A stretch of 64,000 bases of DNA, from the NCBI GenBank assembly GCA_038503075.1, contig JBCAML010000005.1, positions 1,178,001 through 1,242,000 of the forward strand, written 5' to 3'. Of this stretch, positions 31,601-43,799 are shown piece by piece; positions within the stretch are counted from its first letter, which is position 1; every line of letters starts with the position of its first letter. The position numbers were made by a program, and so were the translations under genes. The DNA comes from Gyromitra esculenta (taxonomy: Eukaryota; Ascomycota; Pezizomycetes; Pezizales; Discinaceae). Below the pieces are notes generated by a model. That model was not told the DNA's origin. It ran no database searches and saw only the letters and a list, made by a program, of their open reading frames with translations.

Positions 31601-34142
31601 ATTTCTATTTTTTTCGCTGATTATTCGAATTCCGAAAATTCTAAATGTTGAGGTAATAATTTCAACGGATTATTAATAAAAAAAAGGGAAGGAAAAAAAA
31701 GAAGGAAAGCGAGATGATGATGCCGATGAAAACGCGTTGGCCTATAATTCGTACTATGCATGCATATAACTAGATATATTTGTAGCGATGACTCTAGCTG
31801 AACAATCAGACCCCAAGAATCTATAGTGATGGAGTGAATGGTAGTGAATGGTAGTCCTACCAATAATGCGGGCTCCGGTCTGCGATAAATGAACCTTTTA
31901 GGTTCTTCTACGTCGCACCTAGAAGCCACAAGGCTGAAGAAAGCCCTGCGGCTCACCCGTGAGACACCAACCACGCGCGATTGAGAAGGAGGTCGAGTTT
32001 GATGAGAATATGTCCAAAATATATATTCCGCAGTGATATTCGCTCTTTCTGAGTAAACGACCAGGTACTATTGCTATTCTAATATCAGCATACCTCATCC
32101 AAATAAGGGTGGTTACCAAAAGGGCTGTGGCTCCTCCTGCCTTGGTAAAACGTACTGCATTTGTTTGGCCAAGTCATGACTATTCATACCCCTGGCCGTA
32201 TGTAGATCTGGGAACCGCCGCATAAGTATGGATCCCTGCATTGATGACTATCGCGGCATTTCTCGTTCCAGAACCCGGTCACAGGCCCACTAGAAGCACA
32301 ATTAAGAATGATTAGAATAGTGGGATATAGCAGATAGTGAAATGTGTTTGGTCAGATGCCCCACTCATAAAACCAAGTATATTCACATTTTTTATAACCC
32401 AGCATGTTTGGAAATTCAGTCATGAATACTCACTCGAATTCCTGAGTGAGAATCCGAACCCGGCCTAAAAGAAAAAAAAAACTAAGAGAGAGAACAAAAA
32501 CAAAGCGGCTGCATCAAACCGAGGAGAGTGTGCAGAGAACCAAGGGTGTTAGACCGTCTACATACATACGTAAGATAAGGTGCCTGCCAAAAGGGTCAAA
32601 GCTCAATGAAAATCCCATCAGCGCCTATGCAGTCACCCGAGCGCGAAGTCTGTTGGCGGTAACGCAGCAGATGTCCGATAACGTCAATCTATCTGACTGT
32701 CCAGTTCTCCTAGCAGTGGGGCAGTTATACAGTTCGTGGCGGACTCTCTACTACAATCGGCTTGTAAAACAAAAAAGATGAAAGTAAAGGCCGTGCGTAA
32801 AGAACCTTTGGAAGCGGTTTCGGGTAAGGTCATGTATTGAGACCACATATGTATGTTGTTCGGCAGAGAGGGCTGAAATCGAAAGCATAGGAATACATGT
32901 GTGTTCGTACCGCCACTCCTTGATGCCCAATGCGATTAGTGGTAGATAAAAACAAGAATTTTTTTTTGAAGAGCCAAATAGGAATACCCAATCCACCCTA
33001 GGGTTAGGTGCTAAGAACCGAAAAAAAAACCCCCTAAAATAGCCATGTTTTCTCAAAGCCACCTAACTCCACCACTACCTTTGATAACGGGCCAATCGTG
33101 GAATAGCCTTCCTAGGAGCAGCGTTCCCAATATCAGTAAGGCAAAAGCAAGTGGTGGGGCTCTCTTCCCTGAAATTTCGTCCCGCCATAAAATGCAAGGC
33201 CTCGGAGAAGTAGTATGGCGGGGGGATATCGAGTAAAATCAAGCGACCAACAGCTACCCCCGAAGTGGTTCAAATATACCGTCAGGGTTCGATCATGATC
33301 TAATCTGATGGAATGATGTGAAGAAAATCTCTTGTCTCAACCTTGGTTCATAAGAGTTCAATGTAAAGTTCAAAAGTAGATTGAAATAATATCCTCTGGA
33401 TATACAAAAGAAATGAATGAACTAGGACAAAGCAGCAAACCCCCCAAGACACACCCCTTCCCCCCATTGTACCATTGTTCTCAATATATCCGTGTATCCC
33501 GACCCCAATTACCAAAGGAAACCAGCCCAACAAGCGAACCCAGAGACAGAGAGAGATAGACAGAAAGATAAAGTAAAGAAAGATAAATGACGAGTAAAAA
33601 ATTTGCATTAAAAGTCATGAACCAATCTCCATTTTTGTACCTAAAGGAAAAAAAAGACTCCCCCACCCACCGACAAAGAACACAACCCAGCAGTAAAGGC
33701 CCAGCGAGTTCATCGAACAGAAGGAAAAGAAAGAGGTGAAAAGAAAACAAGAACAGAAGAATCATAAGAGTACGGTACGTAAAACAATACAGAACAGAAG
33801 CACTAAAAGACGAGTAAAACAAGAACCATGTCGCGTAAAAGAACAGTTAGCGAGAAAAACGAAAGCCCAAGCTCAAACAGAAACAGAAGAAAGACTAGCA
33901 TCCCGCCACCCCATCGAATTTAGTAGCGCAAGAAACAACCTGGTGACAGACACAAATAATAAGCCGCCCATCCTCTGATTTCGCCAACTGGCACTTTTCA
34001 CGAACGATCTCCAACTAAATATTAATCACCCTTGAACGTACCAAAAAGCTGAAATAACGACAAGAAAAACCATCGAGTTTCGTAACATTACCCCCCCTTC
34101 GTGACTGTCACCTACGTCTCCGAAATTTATCAACTACGTACG
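31601..34142. other. Intergenic; 5' flank of the 1384-aa gene and 3' flank of the CBM48 gene
   Basis: No supported gene. About 33.4-34.1 kb is strongly purine-rich on the + strand (AAGAA/GAAAG), consistent with a pyrimidine-rich 3' untranslated region of the CBM48 gene on the - strand. A short GTAGTGAATG duplication occurs at about 31839-31857. Confidence 0.55.
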
Positions 34143-36481
34143 TTACTTGTGAGGACTCTCCAATTGCGGACTGATCTCACCCTTCGCCTTCCCCTTATCC
34201 TTGGTGCCGGTGCTGGAATGGAAAAGTTTTTCTTTTAGTGTGCCAAAGAAACTCCTCCTCTTTACTCTCTTTGTTGTCTCTCCGTTCTCTCCGTTCTCAA
34301 AACTTTTCTTGGGTGACTTGATACCATTACCATTCGCCTCAATTGACTTATCAGACTTATCAGACTTTGTTGAGCCTGCGTTCCCGTTCAGAGCGCTCCC
34401 GTTCAACGCAGTCCCGTTCTCTGCCTTGGAGGGGACAGCCGGAGGAACAGAGACATATCCCGCCTCCGTTGGCTCATCCTTAGGCAGTAGCGTAGGGATA
34501 ATAGCTTCGGTAGGTTTGACTTCCTCCCTTAGCTCCTCCTCAACCACCTTCTTCTGGTCGACGGCTTGACTAACGCCAGCAGCTTCAGGAGCGGCACCAG
34601 ATTCGGCAAGCGACTTCTGGACGACTATCGGAACCTCGGCGACAGCTTTAACGGGGGCAACGTTCAGGGATACTGGGGCAGTCTCGTGAATCTCCTTCTT
34701 AAGCTCTTCTTCGAACTCCCTCTTGGCCTCGACGGCTTGCTCAACGGCGCTAGCCTCAGGTTCGGCATGGGCCTTCATCTGGGAGTCTCGGACGATCTCG
34801 GGTACGACAGCGGGTGTAGTCTCGTTGTTCGGCTCACCAGAGGCACTAGCGATACCAGCCGCAGCCATAATATCAACAACGGTTGTCCCGATGGCCTTGT
34901 TTTCTGGGATGATGGGCACTTCGGCCTTCAACTCGTGCTCAAGCTCTTGTTTCAGCTCGACGACTTCGGAAACAGCTGATGCTTCGGGCTCAGCGTCCGC
35001 CTTCTCTTGGCTTTCCTTGACAATCTCGGGTACTTCCGGTGCGGCGGTCGCGACGGCATAGCTAGTAATTGGTAGAGAGCTCTCGGGGATGAAATTGGCA
35101 GTGGGTTCAGGAATATCGAGAACACCACGTCCCTCGGCTTCCCGCATAGCAGCAGGTGTGACAACGTCTGGGAGCACGGGAGCTCCACCGAGGCCGAAGC
35201 CAAGGTTGGAGGCATCTGCTCTCTCGTAGGACTCTTCATCGAGTTTGACATGTTTGTTGATATCTGCGGTAGTAAACTCGTTGTGCGGGATAGGTTCGCC
35301 GGGTTCAAGGCGGAAAGGGTTTGTGGCCGTATCTGAAGCAGGGAGGGGTTTAACCGAGAACGATTGCTGTTCTTCCCTTTTTTCTGTGGTAATAGGGGTA
35401 GGATCGGAATCTTCCGTAGCCGGTGTCTCAGGAAAGCCACCAGGTACGTCATTAGGGCCGGGCGTTGCGACATCCTTTGGAGTTTCGTCATGAACGAAAC
35501 CGTTGGTAGTGTGCTCAATAGGCACTGCAGCCGCAAGACTAGCAGTGGTAGAATCAGGAGCAGCGGAGTTGATGATAGCAGCAAACATTTCTGGTTCTGG
35601 CCTTTCTGCCTCGATATCTTCTGGGATCAAAAGGTTGTTTTCGATGCCGTTTTCAGATTCTATGCGAGCGGATTGATCAACGACCCAACTTCCGTCTACA
35701 ACAAACTATTGCGGAGAAGTCGAGTTAGCAAAGCTGCCTTTGTCTGTAGATATAAAGATGATTTAATAGCTAAAGGGAGGTTTTTGAGCTGAAAGACCCT
35801 CCTCCCTCGACGCAAGCAAGGGGAAATACAAGGGAACCCCGCAAGCCGCATTCCCGCAGCATAGGACTCGCGTGACATCATGCCAGACACATTCCAGAGC
35901 TCAAACAAAATTTTGCGGGAAAAAGATGAGGCTATGGAGTACAGAAGCACAACACCACAGTGTACACCCCCATCTAAAGAAAAAAGAAACACAAACGGAG
36001 TATAATACAGAGAGGCAGTGCAGTGCAAAGAAATGACCAGAGATTCGAGAAAATTCCCAAGGCAAAAAATAGGGAAAATAAAAATAATCATACCTTGTAT
36101 AGTGTTTTCGTGACAGGCAGTTCTACTTTGGCAACAAAAACTTCTCCATCCTTCTCCAGCTTTGTACTCTGTTCCCAGTTGTCGAATGTGCCGGTGACGT
36201 AAACCTCGCCAGCCGGATAGTTCCTGTTTTTAGGCAGCAACCAATCAGCACCACTCGACTCATCAAGAAAGCAAGCAATCAACCAGGCAGACAAGCATCG
36301 TGCCGTGACACCAAACCATGACGACGACTACAGCTACAAATGACTTGTTGCTGGTTGCCTACGAGCATGGCGGGTGGCACAGAGGACGCAAGTGGCAGGG
36401 AGAATCACAGCATAGCCATAGGATATGATAGGATAGGGATGATTATGGAACAAACCATTTGAAAGTAAAATATCCCGTCAT
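34143..36481 (-). CDS. CBM48 (AMPK1-CBM-like) domain protein, Crp1/Mdg1-like
   Basis: Exons 36481-36456, 36223-36094 and 35705-34143, with unusually long introns of 232 and 388 nt, giving 572 residues. The spliced N-terminus (MTGYFTFKWNYPAGEVYVTG, then TFDNWEQSTKLEKDGEVF and FVVDGSWVVDQSA) is the early-set/glycogen-binding fold of the CBM48/AMPK-beta family as found in yeast Crp1 and Mdg1. Past about residue 90 the protein is disordered and Ala/Glu/Pro-rich. It holds three related blocks of about 50 residues, each with PEIV.(E/D)SQ.KA.AEPEASAV-type sequence followed by a charged helix ending EEEL or EHEL. The C-terminus is basic, with KRRSFFGTLKEKLF. The first exon codes only eight full codons and uses a GTTTGT donor. 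Yeast relatives bind cruciform DNA or act in pheromone signalling; the role here is unproven. Confidence 0.8.
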
Positions 36482-37120
36482 TTTGTCTTTATTTTCCTAT
36501 CTTATCGTCGTTTGATAGATGTGCAATGGATCTAAATAAATAAAAGTGCACACTGTGAGTATTCCCTTCAAGATATAGCAAGGGGGGAGGAGAGAAGATG
36601 ATGCGAGAGATGGGGGAAGGAGAGAAAGAGAGAAAGACTGTGCTGAGAGATAGAGAGAGGAACGGAACGAGGGAGAAAGCAGCGGACGGAGGTGGTCGTA
36701 CCTGTGAATAAATCCAATTCCAATCTTCAATTGCACCCCTAGGCAACCCACTCTTCAATGGATAGAAAAAAATCTTTAAAATACCGCGGAAGGGTAAGGT
36801 GGAGACAATGCAGCAGTAGCAGCAGTAGCAGCAGCAGAAGACAGATGTATGCAGACGCAGCAGCAGCGCAGGAGGACGAAGAAGAAGGTTGTAAAAAGAA
36901 ACGTGCGGCAGAAAGAAGAAAAGCTGGCGGTGGGCGTCGGCGATGGGTGGTACTACCACCGCTGGGGGCGAAAAAGGAAAACCAGGGCGGGCGGACGATA
37001 AGTGCAAATGCCTGACTCCAGCCAGCCAGCCGCGAACGGTTGCTCGGTGGTGGCTAGATTATTGGAATCGCTTGTGGATGTGAGCACAGGGCGCCGCAGA
37101 AAAACTACTCTAAATCAGAT

Positions 37121-37135
37121 GCAGGCAGGCAACAT

Positions 37136-37175
<40 letters not shown>

Positions 37176-37177
37176 CA
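37121..37177. repeat. GGCA (GCAG) tetramer microsatellite
   Basis: A short GCAGGCAGGC block, then an uninterrupted array of about ten GGCA units. Confidence 0.9.
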
Positions 37178-37704
37178 CAGGCCAGATGGCTAGCGAGGAG
37201 ATGAGATAAGTACATGGACATGTACATGTATCAATCAGGTACACCGCCGCTGCTGTTCGCTCGTTCGCTGCGTTCGCCACGGTTCGTGAGCAACTTCTCA
37301 GAACGGTCATAGACGCTGGAAAAATACTGTAGAAAGAATGCAGCCCATCAAAACGAAACTCGGTCTGCAGCCACTGCATCAGGATTTCCCAACGGGCTTG
37401 CCTCGCTCTGTTCCCAGCAACTCATGTTCCAAGGAGTGTTCCCAGCCACCAAAAACAGCACCAGAACCTCCCTGTTGCGGTAACGCCAGCCTAAACCCTG
37501 CCCTCCCACCACCCCTGCCACTGCCCAGTTGCCAAGGTTTGAGAAACTGTGTGCCACTGCTGTATGCATGGCGCACCTAACGTCATCGGCTCCCAGCCAA
37601 TGGCATGCTCAGCCGTCAGCCTGCTGCATCTGGCTTCCTAGCCCTGCCTGCTCCGTCTGTGCTCCTATCTATGGATAGGTATCTTGTCCGTCCGACTGCA
37701 ACAG

Positions 37705-37756
37705 CTACATACACATATACATACTCACACATACTCACGCATACTCATACATACTG
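37705..37756. repeat. CATACTCA-type minisatellite
   Basis: Degenerate CATACTCA/CATACACA units occur in tandem between the CBM48 and ceramidase genes. Confidence 0.75.
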
Positions 37757-38094
37757 CGCTCAATTCACACCGTCTGCCCACGGCCCATATTGCAATAGTC
37801 TTGCACAAACTCTTGCTCAATTGCATGATATTCCCGCGCCCCATGGTTACCCACTTACCTATCAATTGATCACCCATTTTTACTCCGACCGTTATCAATC
37901 GAAAACCGACCCTAATTTACATACAAATGCCCAATCGTTCCTTATCTCTAGGCCCACGCTGCCACCCACACCCACTCATGAACCACCACATACATATACA
38001 CCCACCCACATGTGAAAAATATAGACAGAATCAGAACTGCCCCCCCATTCCTGAAATTCTCATGCCCCAATTTAGTATCCCCAAGAGCATACTC

Positions 38095-40725
38095 TCAAGC
38101 TACATTAAACATCCCCGAAACGCTTTCAAACGCCGTGATTTTTCCTCCAAAGAGCGCCTTTGAATCCCCATAGTACCTAATCCTATATTGCCCAGCCGGT
38201 GTACCCGGTTCAACCGTCCACGTAATGGTAACTTCGCTTTGGCCGGTCAAGCTGTCTGTCCTTTTCCATTCATAGACCAACTCCCAATCCGTGTCGTCTC
38301 TAACCCTAGTCCACGTTCCGGCATTGTTCCTCTCCACTGCTGCAAACGTCCCCTCCAGTCTTAGGCTATTTCTCGGGTTCGCACCGACAAAGACTACCTT
38401 CACCATGGTGCCGATCTGATAGGGACCCACGACGTCTGTCAAGACGCTCCCGAAGCTCTTTCCTAGTGGCGGGCTATCCTGCACCACGCCAGTGATAAGC
38501 GAGATCGAATTATTGGTGTTGATCGGCGGGCTAGTGCCCGTCGGTAGCGGAGTTGACGGAACTGTTGCGGCCAGGTATGGTGCGAACGTCTTGTAGAGGG
38601 ATATGTATGCTTCCAGACTACAGTTTGAATCAAAATAATCCAAACTTAGTAGCTTGATCCAGCAGGAACAGGCAAATTGCAAACTTGATTGAAAAAAAAG
38701 ATACAAGAAAAAAAAAAAGAGTACAGAACACGTACGTAAATTGTCCGTAAAGTGTGCTGGCACCTTCGTATCTTTGTATTCCATACTCCTCTGGGGTTGC
38801 AATGTAGTGCGTGTACGAATTGGCTGGTCCTCCGAGAACCGTCCATCCAGAGTCTTTGCTAATTATTCCAAGTTTGTCGAGCTCTTCAGCTACGGCTGCC
38901 TTCCAGCGGCGTCCAGCCATTGTCGTGGCTTCGCCAGGAGCCACGATGATGGTGAGTTGCCCTACCCGGAACATTTGAACATCGACGATATTTGGGGACC
39001 TAACGGACCCATTACCAGAGCGTTAACTCGCGATCTTCTGCATGGAAGGAATTTTCTATAGTGCAGATCCCGTAGCGCGTGTAAAGCACGTGTTCTTTAC
39101 ACGTGCTATCGTGATGAAATATCGCAGGAACCACGAACACCAGAACATTGGAAGAAGAAAAAATCATCATACCAAGCGTAAGGCTGATCCATTTCGCCCA
39201 CGTCCAGCAAAATTGGCTTCGGCCCATGACATTCAACCTGCTCCTTGCTCGGTGTCTTTATCAAACTCCTAACTAATAACCAAAATGGGTTACTCGGTGC
39301 GCCGGGATCGTTCTGCGTGAAATCCGCAAAACCTGGCCAGTCTGTAGTTCCAGCGGCAAAACTGAACCCTAACGCGGCCTTACAGGTTTTCCACATGGAT
39401 CCGTTCGAGAGCTTAAATTGATACCCTGCTCCGAAATCTGTAAACGTGTGGAGACTACGCACAATCCCGCCATCGCCGGCTACGGGCGTCTGCGCGCTGG
39501 TGGAGATCTGCTTTGCACCGAGATACTGCTTTTCACCGATTATACGGCAGGATTCCGTATCTGAAATATGGAATGCAGGTCCACGACCTCGACACTGCTG
39601 GGATACGCCATTGCAGGTAGAATCTTCGTATTTGCATTCAAGACCAGTATCCTGGCAAACTGGGCCAAGGGTATTTGGTGAGGTATCGCCAACATTGGCC
39701 TGGGAGAAGCCAGCCACGAAGCCGTTTCCAATCTCTTTCTCCAATTTAAGAGCTGCATATCCTTTATTATCACCGGCGATTAGCGTGTTATTTCCGTAGA
39801 GCGAAGTTCCATGGACAGGGAACCAATTGAGAAGGCTGTTCCAAAATTTCATGTTAGTAAGTGATAAGCCATGACAGTCTAAAAAGTGGTACCGATGACC
39901 ACGAACCCCAACGATGTTCCATCTTCTTTCGTGAAGGATAACACAGTCATTTCTTTGTCTACCTGTCCCCCAATTGATTCATACTGGGCTCTTTCTTTTG
40001 CTGGGTTGGCTTCGTACGCATAAGGGCTACGGTTGACATTGGCGTCCGTCACGAGTCCCTTAGCTAGAGATAGATAGCCTGGTGCTAGTGATGTATGTGC
40101 ACGCTGAATAGAACGAACAATTCCTTCGACGATAGCTGTATAGGATTGAGAATCGAAACCCTGAGTCGTTATTTGGGGTAGAAGGTAGTTAAGCCAGGCA
40201 CCTTAGCTCCGAGAGATCGAAGTAAGTTTTAAGCCTAGCAAACCAATCATTGTGCTTATCTTGATCGAGAAACATCCTCATATTCCTTCATCATCAACCC
40301 AAACAAACCTCAATAGAGTGCTTACCTGGGCCTGCATGGCTATGTGTCCCCACTACCGCTACATTCGACTGTTTATATATTCCGGGATATAACAACTCCA
40401 ATTTCTTCAACACTCCATCTCGAATCGCTGTATCTCCGCTTTGGATGTCTGCGGTGACGTAGACGAATCTATCTCCTGGCTTATTCACATCAGCAACGAT
40501 GAAAGCTCTCGAGTGAATTCTTTGTCGAAGCCCTGTCCCCTTTTGTGCAAGGTCTGCATAACCCATCATCCCAATTTCTACCACAGGACCCGTAACATCT
40601 CCTTTGCCAACCCCGAGAAGATATTTGTCTCCTCTAGTTTGCCGGTGTTGTTTCCCATGGCTGGATGGGTCCGTAGCGACTAGGCGTAACAGCCCGAACA
40701 AATATACTAGTTGGACAAAAAACAT
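38095..40725 (-). CDS. Neutral ceramidase
   Basis: Five exons: 40725-40326, 40201-39907, 39835-39173, 38999-38736 and 38617-38095 (introns 124, 71, 173 and 118 nt), giving 714 residues. Neutral ceramidases cleave ceramide to sphingosine and fatty acid. A hydrophobic N-terminus (MFFVQLVYLFGLLRLVA) is a likely signal peptide, so the enzyme is secretory. Family motifs line up in order: YLLGVGKGDVTGPV, GTGLRQRIHSRAFIV, the metal-site THSHAGPGAW (H128, H130), WFPVHGTSLYG (H240), the catalytic-serine motif NVGDTSPN (S284), APGEATTMAGRRWK, and the C-terminal immunoglobulin-like domain ending FESVSGMFNVA. Exon 2 ends at a GTTCGT donor. This choice is forced by phase and by the GLLNWFPVHG junction. 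Intron 3 carries a near-perfect hairpin. The length is close to that of fungal family members. Confidence 0.92.
39073..39108. repeat. Hairpin palindrome inside ceramidase intron 3
   Basis: Two 14-base arms (TAGCGCGTGTAAAG and CTTTACACGTGCTA, one mismatch) flank an 8-base centre CACGTGTT. It lies wholly in the 173-nt intron and contains two CACGTG/ACGTG-type E-box cores. Confidence 0.8.
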
Positions 40726-42086
40726 GTTTTCCGACTGTGGCCAAAAGAAACAGTTCCCAGCGGTCGTTGTTTCGCGATTTTGTTTGGTTCAAATATCTTA
40801 ATGACCCCACGTGAGCCGCAACCATACACGTCACTTGCAAGGTGTGATAGCTATCTGTAGCAAACAAGGTTACCACATACCACAGGAGCAACTCCACTTG
40901 AAGCTTTCGGGGAAGGAATACGGATTTCCTTACAGATAAGCAAGCAGCATGCAGGAACACATCACTTCCTAGCCTGCCTTTATAATAGTTACTTCCGCAG
41001 ATTCCTGTGCCTGATTCTCGTGCTCCGCAACTTAACCCCGCACTCACTCTACGGCTGTAAGCGAATGGTATAAGAGCTAAATGTTTCACACCTTCTCAGT
41101 AAATCTGAGAAACACGTGTAAATACAGGCAGTGGCGTACCATGACGGAGTTCCCGGAATATCTGTATAGCTGAGCAAACTAAGCCTTAGAGACTTTGCCT
41201 GTTATCAAACTATGTCGATTGTTGGTTGTACCTGTTACACTGGCAACGGAGGTTGTGACTTTTTCAAGCTGGGTATTCACAGATGTAATATAAACAATGA
41301 TAGAGGAAGGAAGGAAAGAACTTTTGCTCTTTAGGATAGGCTGGCTGGATAGCATGAAGTTTATTAAAAATCGAAACAAAAAAGGTGGGAAATCAGTTAT
41401 GAGATATCATCCAATATTAGATACATGTATGTATTGGTTTGGTATGCTCAAAGAGGGAATCTAAGCCGAATGTACTTCAAGGTACGAGACCTTGCTCCCC
41501 ACTACCTGTAGTACTCAAGCGGCCGGAATCTTTTCAGCTCATGTGATCAACTAATGAGAAGTTAACCTGCCAAATCGGGTCACATGACCTGAAAAGATTT
41601 CGGCCGCTTGAGTACTCGAGGCGGCATGAAGAACCTGAACATGCAAGTGCGAGTTGACCAATCAATCAGTCGATGTGCTAGGTGAGAACAAATCAAAAAT
41701 CACCACCAGCAAAAGTTGTGTTCAGGTTTTTTATACCTGCCCTGAGTAGCTACTACTAGATCCCTGATATCTACAATTAGACTTATCAGAATACTATGTA
41801 GTAGCCTCAGTGTAAAAATGGTCTGCCTGTGTTCTATCAAAAACGTATTAGCCAATTGGTGTTTTTCCAACACGACATCAGTCCCGGATAAAGTTTTTGT
41901 TCCAATGCAGGCATGTGGTGGGATCAATACCCAATGCAATCACATGCTACTAAATACGCTACAGCTGCTTTGCATAAATTGGTATCAAGACCGGTTGGAA
42001 ATTCAAGTAAATTGTAGGCAGAAACGATCAATAGAAATATCAACACAGAGCCTAAACAGGCCCTTGAAATCTAGTCCACATAGCCC
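40726..42086. other. Intergenic, promoter of ceramidase and one MITE
   Basis: No gene seen. Contains a TACATGTA octamer (41422) and the inverted-repeat element at 41514-41612. Confidence 0.6.
41514..41612. mobile_element. Short TA-flanked inverted-repeat element (MITE-like)
   Basis: A 99-bp element between TA dinucleotides at 41512-41513 and 41613-41614. Arms start CTCAAGCGGCCGGAATCTTT and end AAAGATTTCGGCCGCTTGAG, complementary over about 33 bases with two mismatches, with a loop of about 30 bases. Structure and TA duplication fit a Tc1/mariner-derived MITE. Confidence 0.7.
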
Positions 42087-43799
42087 TTAACCGGCCGCCC
42101 CGGCAAGTGCTTCGATTATTGCCATGATGGTATCTCTCTTTTCCTTCTCTCCCTGCAGCATGCATAACGCTGTCGCAACCACCAGATGCCTCAATCTTTC
42201 TTTCTCGGTATTAAAATCAACTTCCCTCCTAGGCTTGAGATGCGCACCCGTAGCTTGTTCTAGACCATAATCGTAAACCGACAATCTCCCAGCTTTCCTT
42301 AATGCAGCCAAGCAAGTGTACTTTGCGATCACTACTTGTCTTCCGCCCTTTATCCTGCATTCCATCTTCTCTTTATCCGATTCCGTGACGCTGACATCAG
42401 AGTCCCGACGACTCATCAAAGATATAAAGCTACTAAAGCTTCCCTGCCTCTTTAATTCCTTCTCTTCAGTCGTTTGCAATTCTCTATCGTCTTCTGGAAG
42501 GATTGCAACAAGCTTTAAATGATTGAATTTCGACCAAGGCCCCCAAAATTTCTTCTCATCCTTTACCGTTCCTGTTCCCCTCCATCTAAAATCGATTCCT
42601 TTATAGACAAACTCGTACTCCCTCGTGAGCCATCCAGACCACTTCATCAATAGGCTCCCATCATCTAAAGAATCCGGTTTAAGATGATCAGGCAAGTCCT
42701 CGGGGTCAGGTCCTGCAGGAAGCATAGATTCAGAGAGCTGAATGTCTGGTGTAGGAGGTGGAGTTGCAATTGTGGAGGCTGTTGGTAAGGTGCGTGTGCG
42801 AAAGAGCACTCGTGCTTTCTCCGAAAAGCTATTTGTCCTGTTGATTCTGTTGGCCAATTGCTCGGGGGTTACGGGCAACGATTTTCGTCTTTTAATTTGC
42901 TCAGTGACATATTCTTTACCGCTCTCACCAATCCTGTGTGGTCGCAATGGATACTTCGAGATCAAGACTCCCCGAGCATCGATCACGCCGGGCTCATTCA
43001 ATCCCTTCCATCTCTTCTCTGTTTCTTTATTCGTGGCATCAGCATTTTCGACTTCTTCTCCCTCACAGAACCCGCTATCCACCCGCTGATTCATATTCGG
43101 TTTCTCTTGATCTTTGGATTTTTTCTTTCTCTTGCCCTCATCCTCCGGAGCAACGAAATCGAACCTCCAGGTCCTCCAAAAGAAGCTTCCCTCGATCAAG
43201 CACACCACCGGCGCTTTTTTATCAGCACCGAATCGCAATGTCCGCTGGGGTTCATGGAACCAGAGAAATGGTGAATGCAAGAAGTATGTCGCTTCCCTTG
43301 GGTCTGTTTTGCGATCATCGGCCTTCACTTTCTTCGGCGGTGGAGCACTTGCAGAACGGAATCTCCGTGCTAGTGGATTTACAGGACATTTGACTCTCTC
43401 AAAGTCAACGGGACCAATCTCTTCACGGAGCTGCTCAACGAGCTTAGTGTCTTTAACTGTATGGACAGTGAAGTTGGTATCGCGCCCGCCCGTGCGGTAA
43501 ATATGATAGACCGTTGACCGCGAACTATATTCTCCATTGTTGATCGAGAGGTTGGTGGTTGATGTTGTACAGCTGTATATCCCGTCGTCACTCGCATCTG
43601 ATACCGAGCTTGGCCGTGAGAAGAACGTGGGTGACAAGCTCGAGAATGAAGGGGAGAGTAACGAGTTTACTCCATTATCTGCGATCTGGTGTCCTGACTG
43701 GGGAGTCGGCGGTCGCGAAGGAGGTATAATTGTGAGGGTAACTGGTGGAACTGAATATTCGGTGCTTCCGACCATGATCGTAGGAACAGTAGTCGCCAT
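42087..43799 (-). CDS. Conserved-looking hypothetical protein, 570 residues
   Basis: A single uninterrupted frame with a good start context (acacaATGGCG). No domain recognised. The N-terminal 90 residues are Ser/Pro/Thr-rich and probably disordered. Folded-looking blocks follow: YHIYRTGGRDTNFTVHTVKD (about 97-116), FLHSPFLWFHEPQRTLRFG with LIEGSFFWRTWRFDFV (about 170-215), a basic KRKKKSK patch, then WSGWLTREYEFVYKGIDFRW (about 390-410) and a C-terminal helical region. Spacing of Trp-rich strands around a disordered centre suggests one beta domain split by an insertion of about 160 residues. Likely nuclear or cytosolic, with no signal peptide or membrane helix. Codon use and length make it a convincing gene, but its function is unknown. 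Confidence 0.78.
   Translation of the reverse strand: MATTVPTIMVGSTEYSVPPVTLTIIPPSRPPTPQSGHQIADNGVNSLLSPSFSSLSPTFFSRPSSVSDASDDGIYSCTTSTTNLSINNGEYSSRSTVYHIYRTGGRDTNFTVHTVKDTKLVEQLREEIGPVDFERVKCPVNPLARRFRSASAPPPKKVKADDRKTDPREATYFLHSPFLWFHEPQRTLRFGADKKAPVVCLIEGSFFWRTWRFDFVAPEDEGKRKKKSKDQEKPNMNQRVDSGFCEGEEVENADATNKETEKRWKGLNEPGVIDARGVLISKYPLRPHRIGESGKEYVTEQIKRRKSLPVTPEQLANRINRTNSFSEKARVLFRTRTLPTASTIATPPPTPDIQLSESMLPAGPDPEDLPDHLKPDSLDDGSLLMKWSGWLTREYEFVYKGIDFRWRGTGTVKDEKKFWGPWSKFNHLKLVAILPEDDRELQTTEEKELKRQGSFSSFISLMSRRDSDVSVTESDKEKMECRIKGGRQVVIAKYTCLAALRKAGRLSVYDYGLEQATGAHLKPRREVDFNTEKERLRHLVVATALCMLQGEKEKRDTIMAIIEALAGAAG

Larger units (their letters stand above)
36482..38094. other. Intergenic; 5' leader of the CBM48 gene and microsatellites
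   Basis: 36.5-37.0 kb is CT-rich on the - strand and reads as a long untranslated leader or promoter. A GGCA microsatellite (37121-37177), a TACATGTA octamer (37223) and a CATACTCA-like tandem array (37705-37756) follow. A 172-codon antisense frame over the CT-rich part is low complexity. Confidence 0.55.

Noticed and set aside
36489..37007. 172-codon frame on the - strand upstream of the CBM48 gene
   Set aside because: Composed of CT-rich leader sequence giving Ser/Leu/Phe/Cys runs; better read as an untranslated leader.
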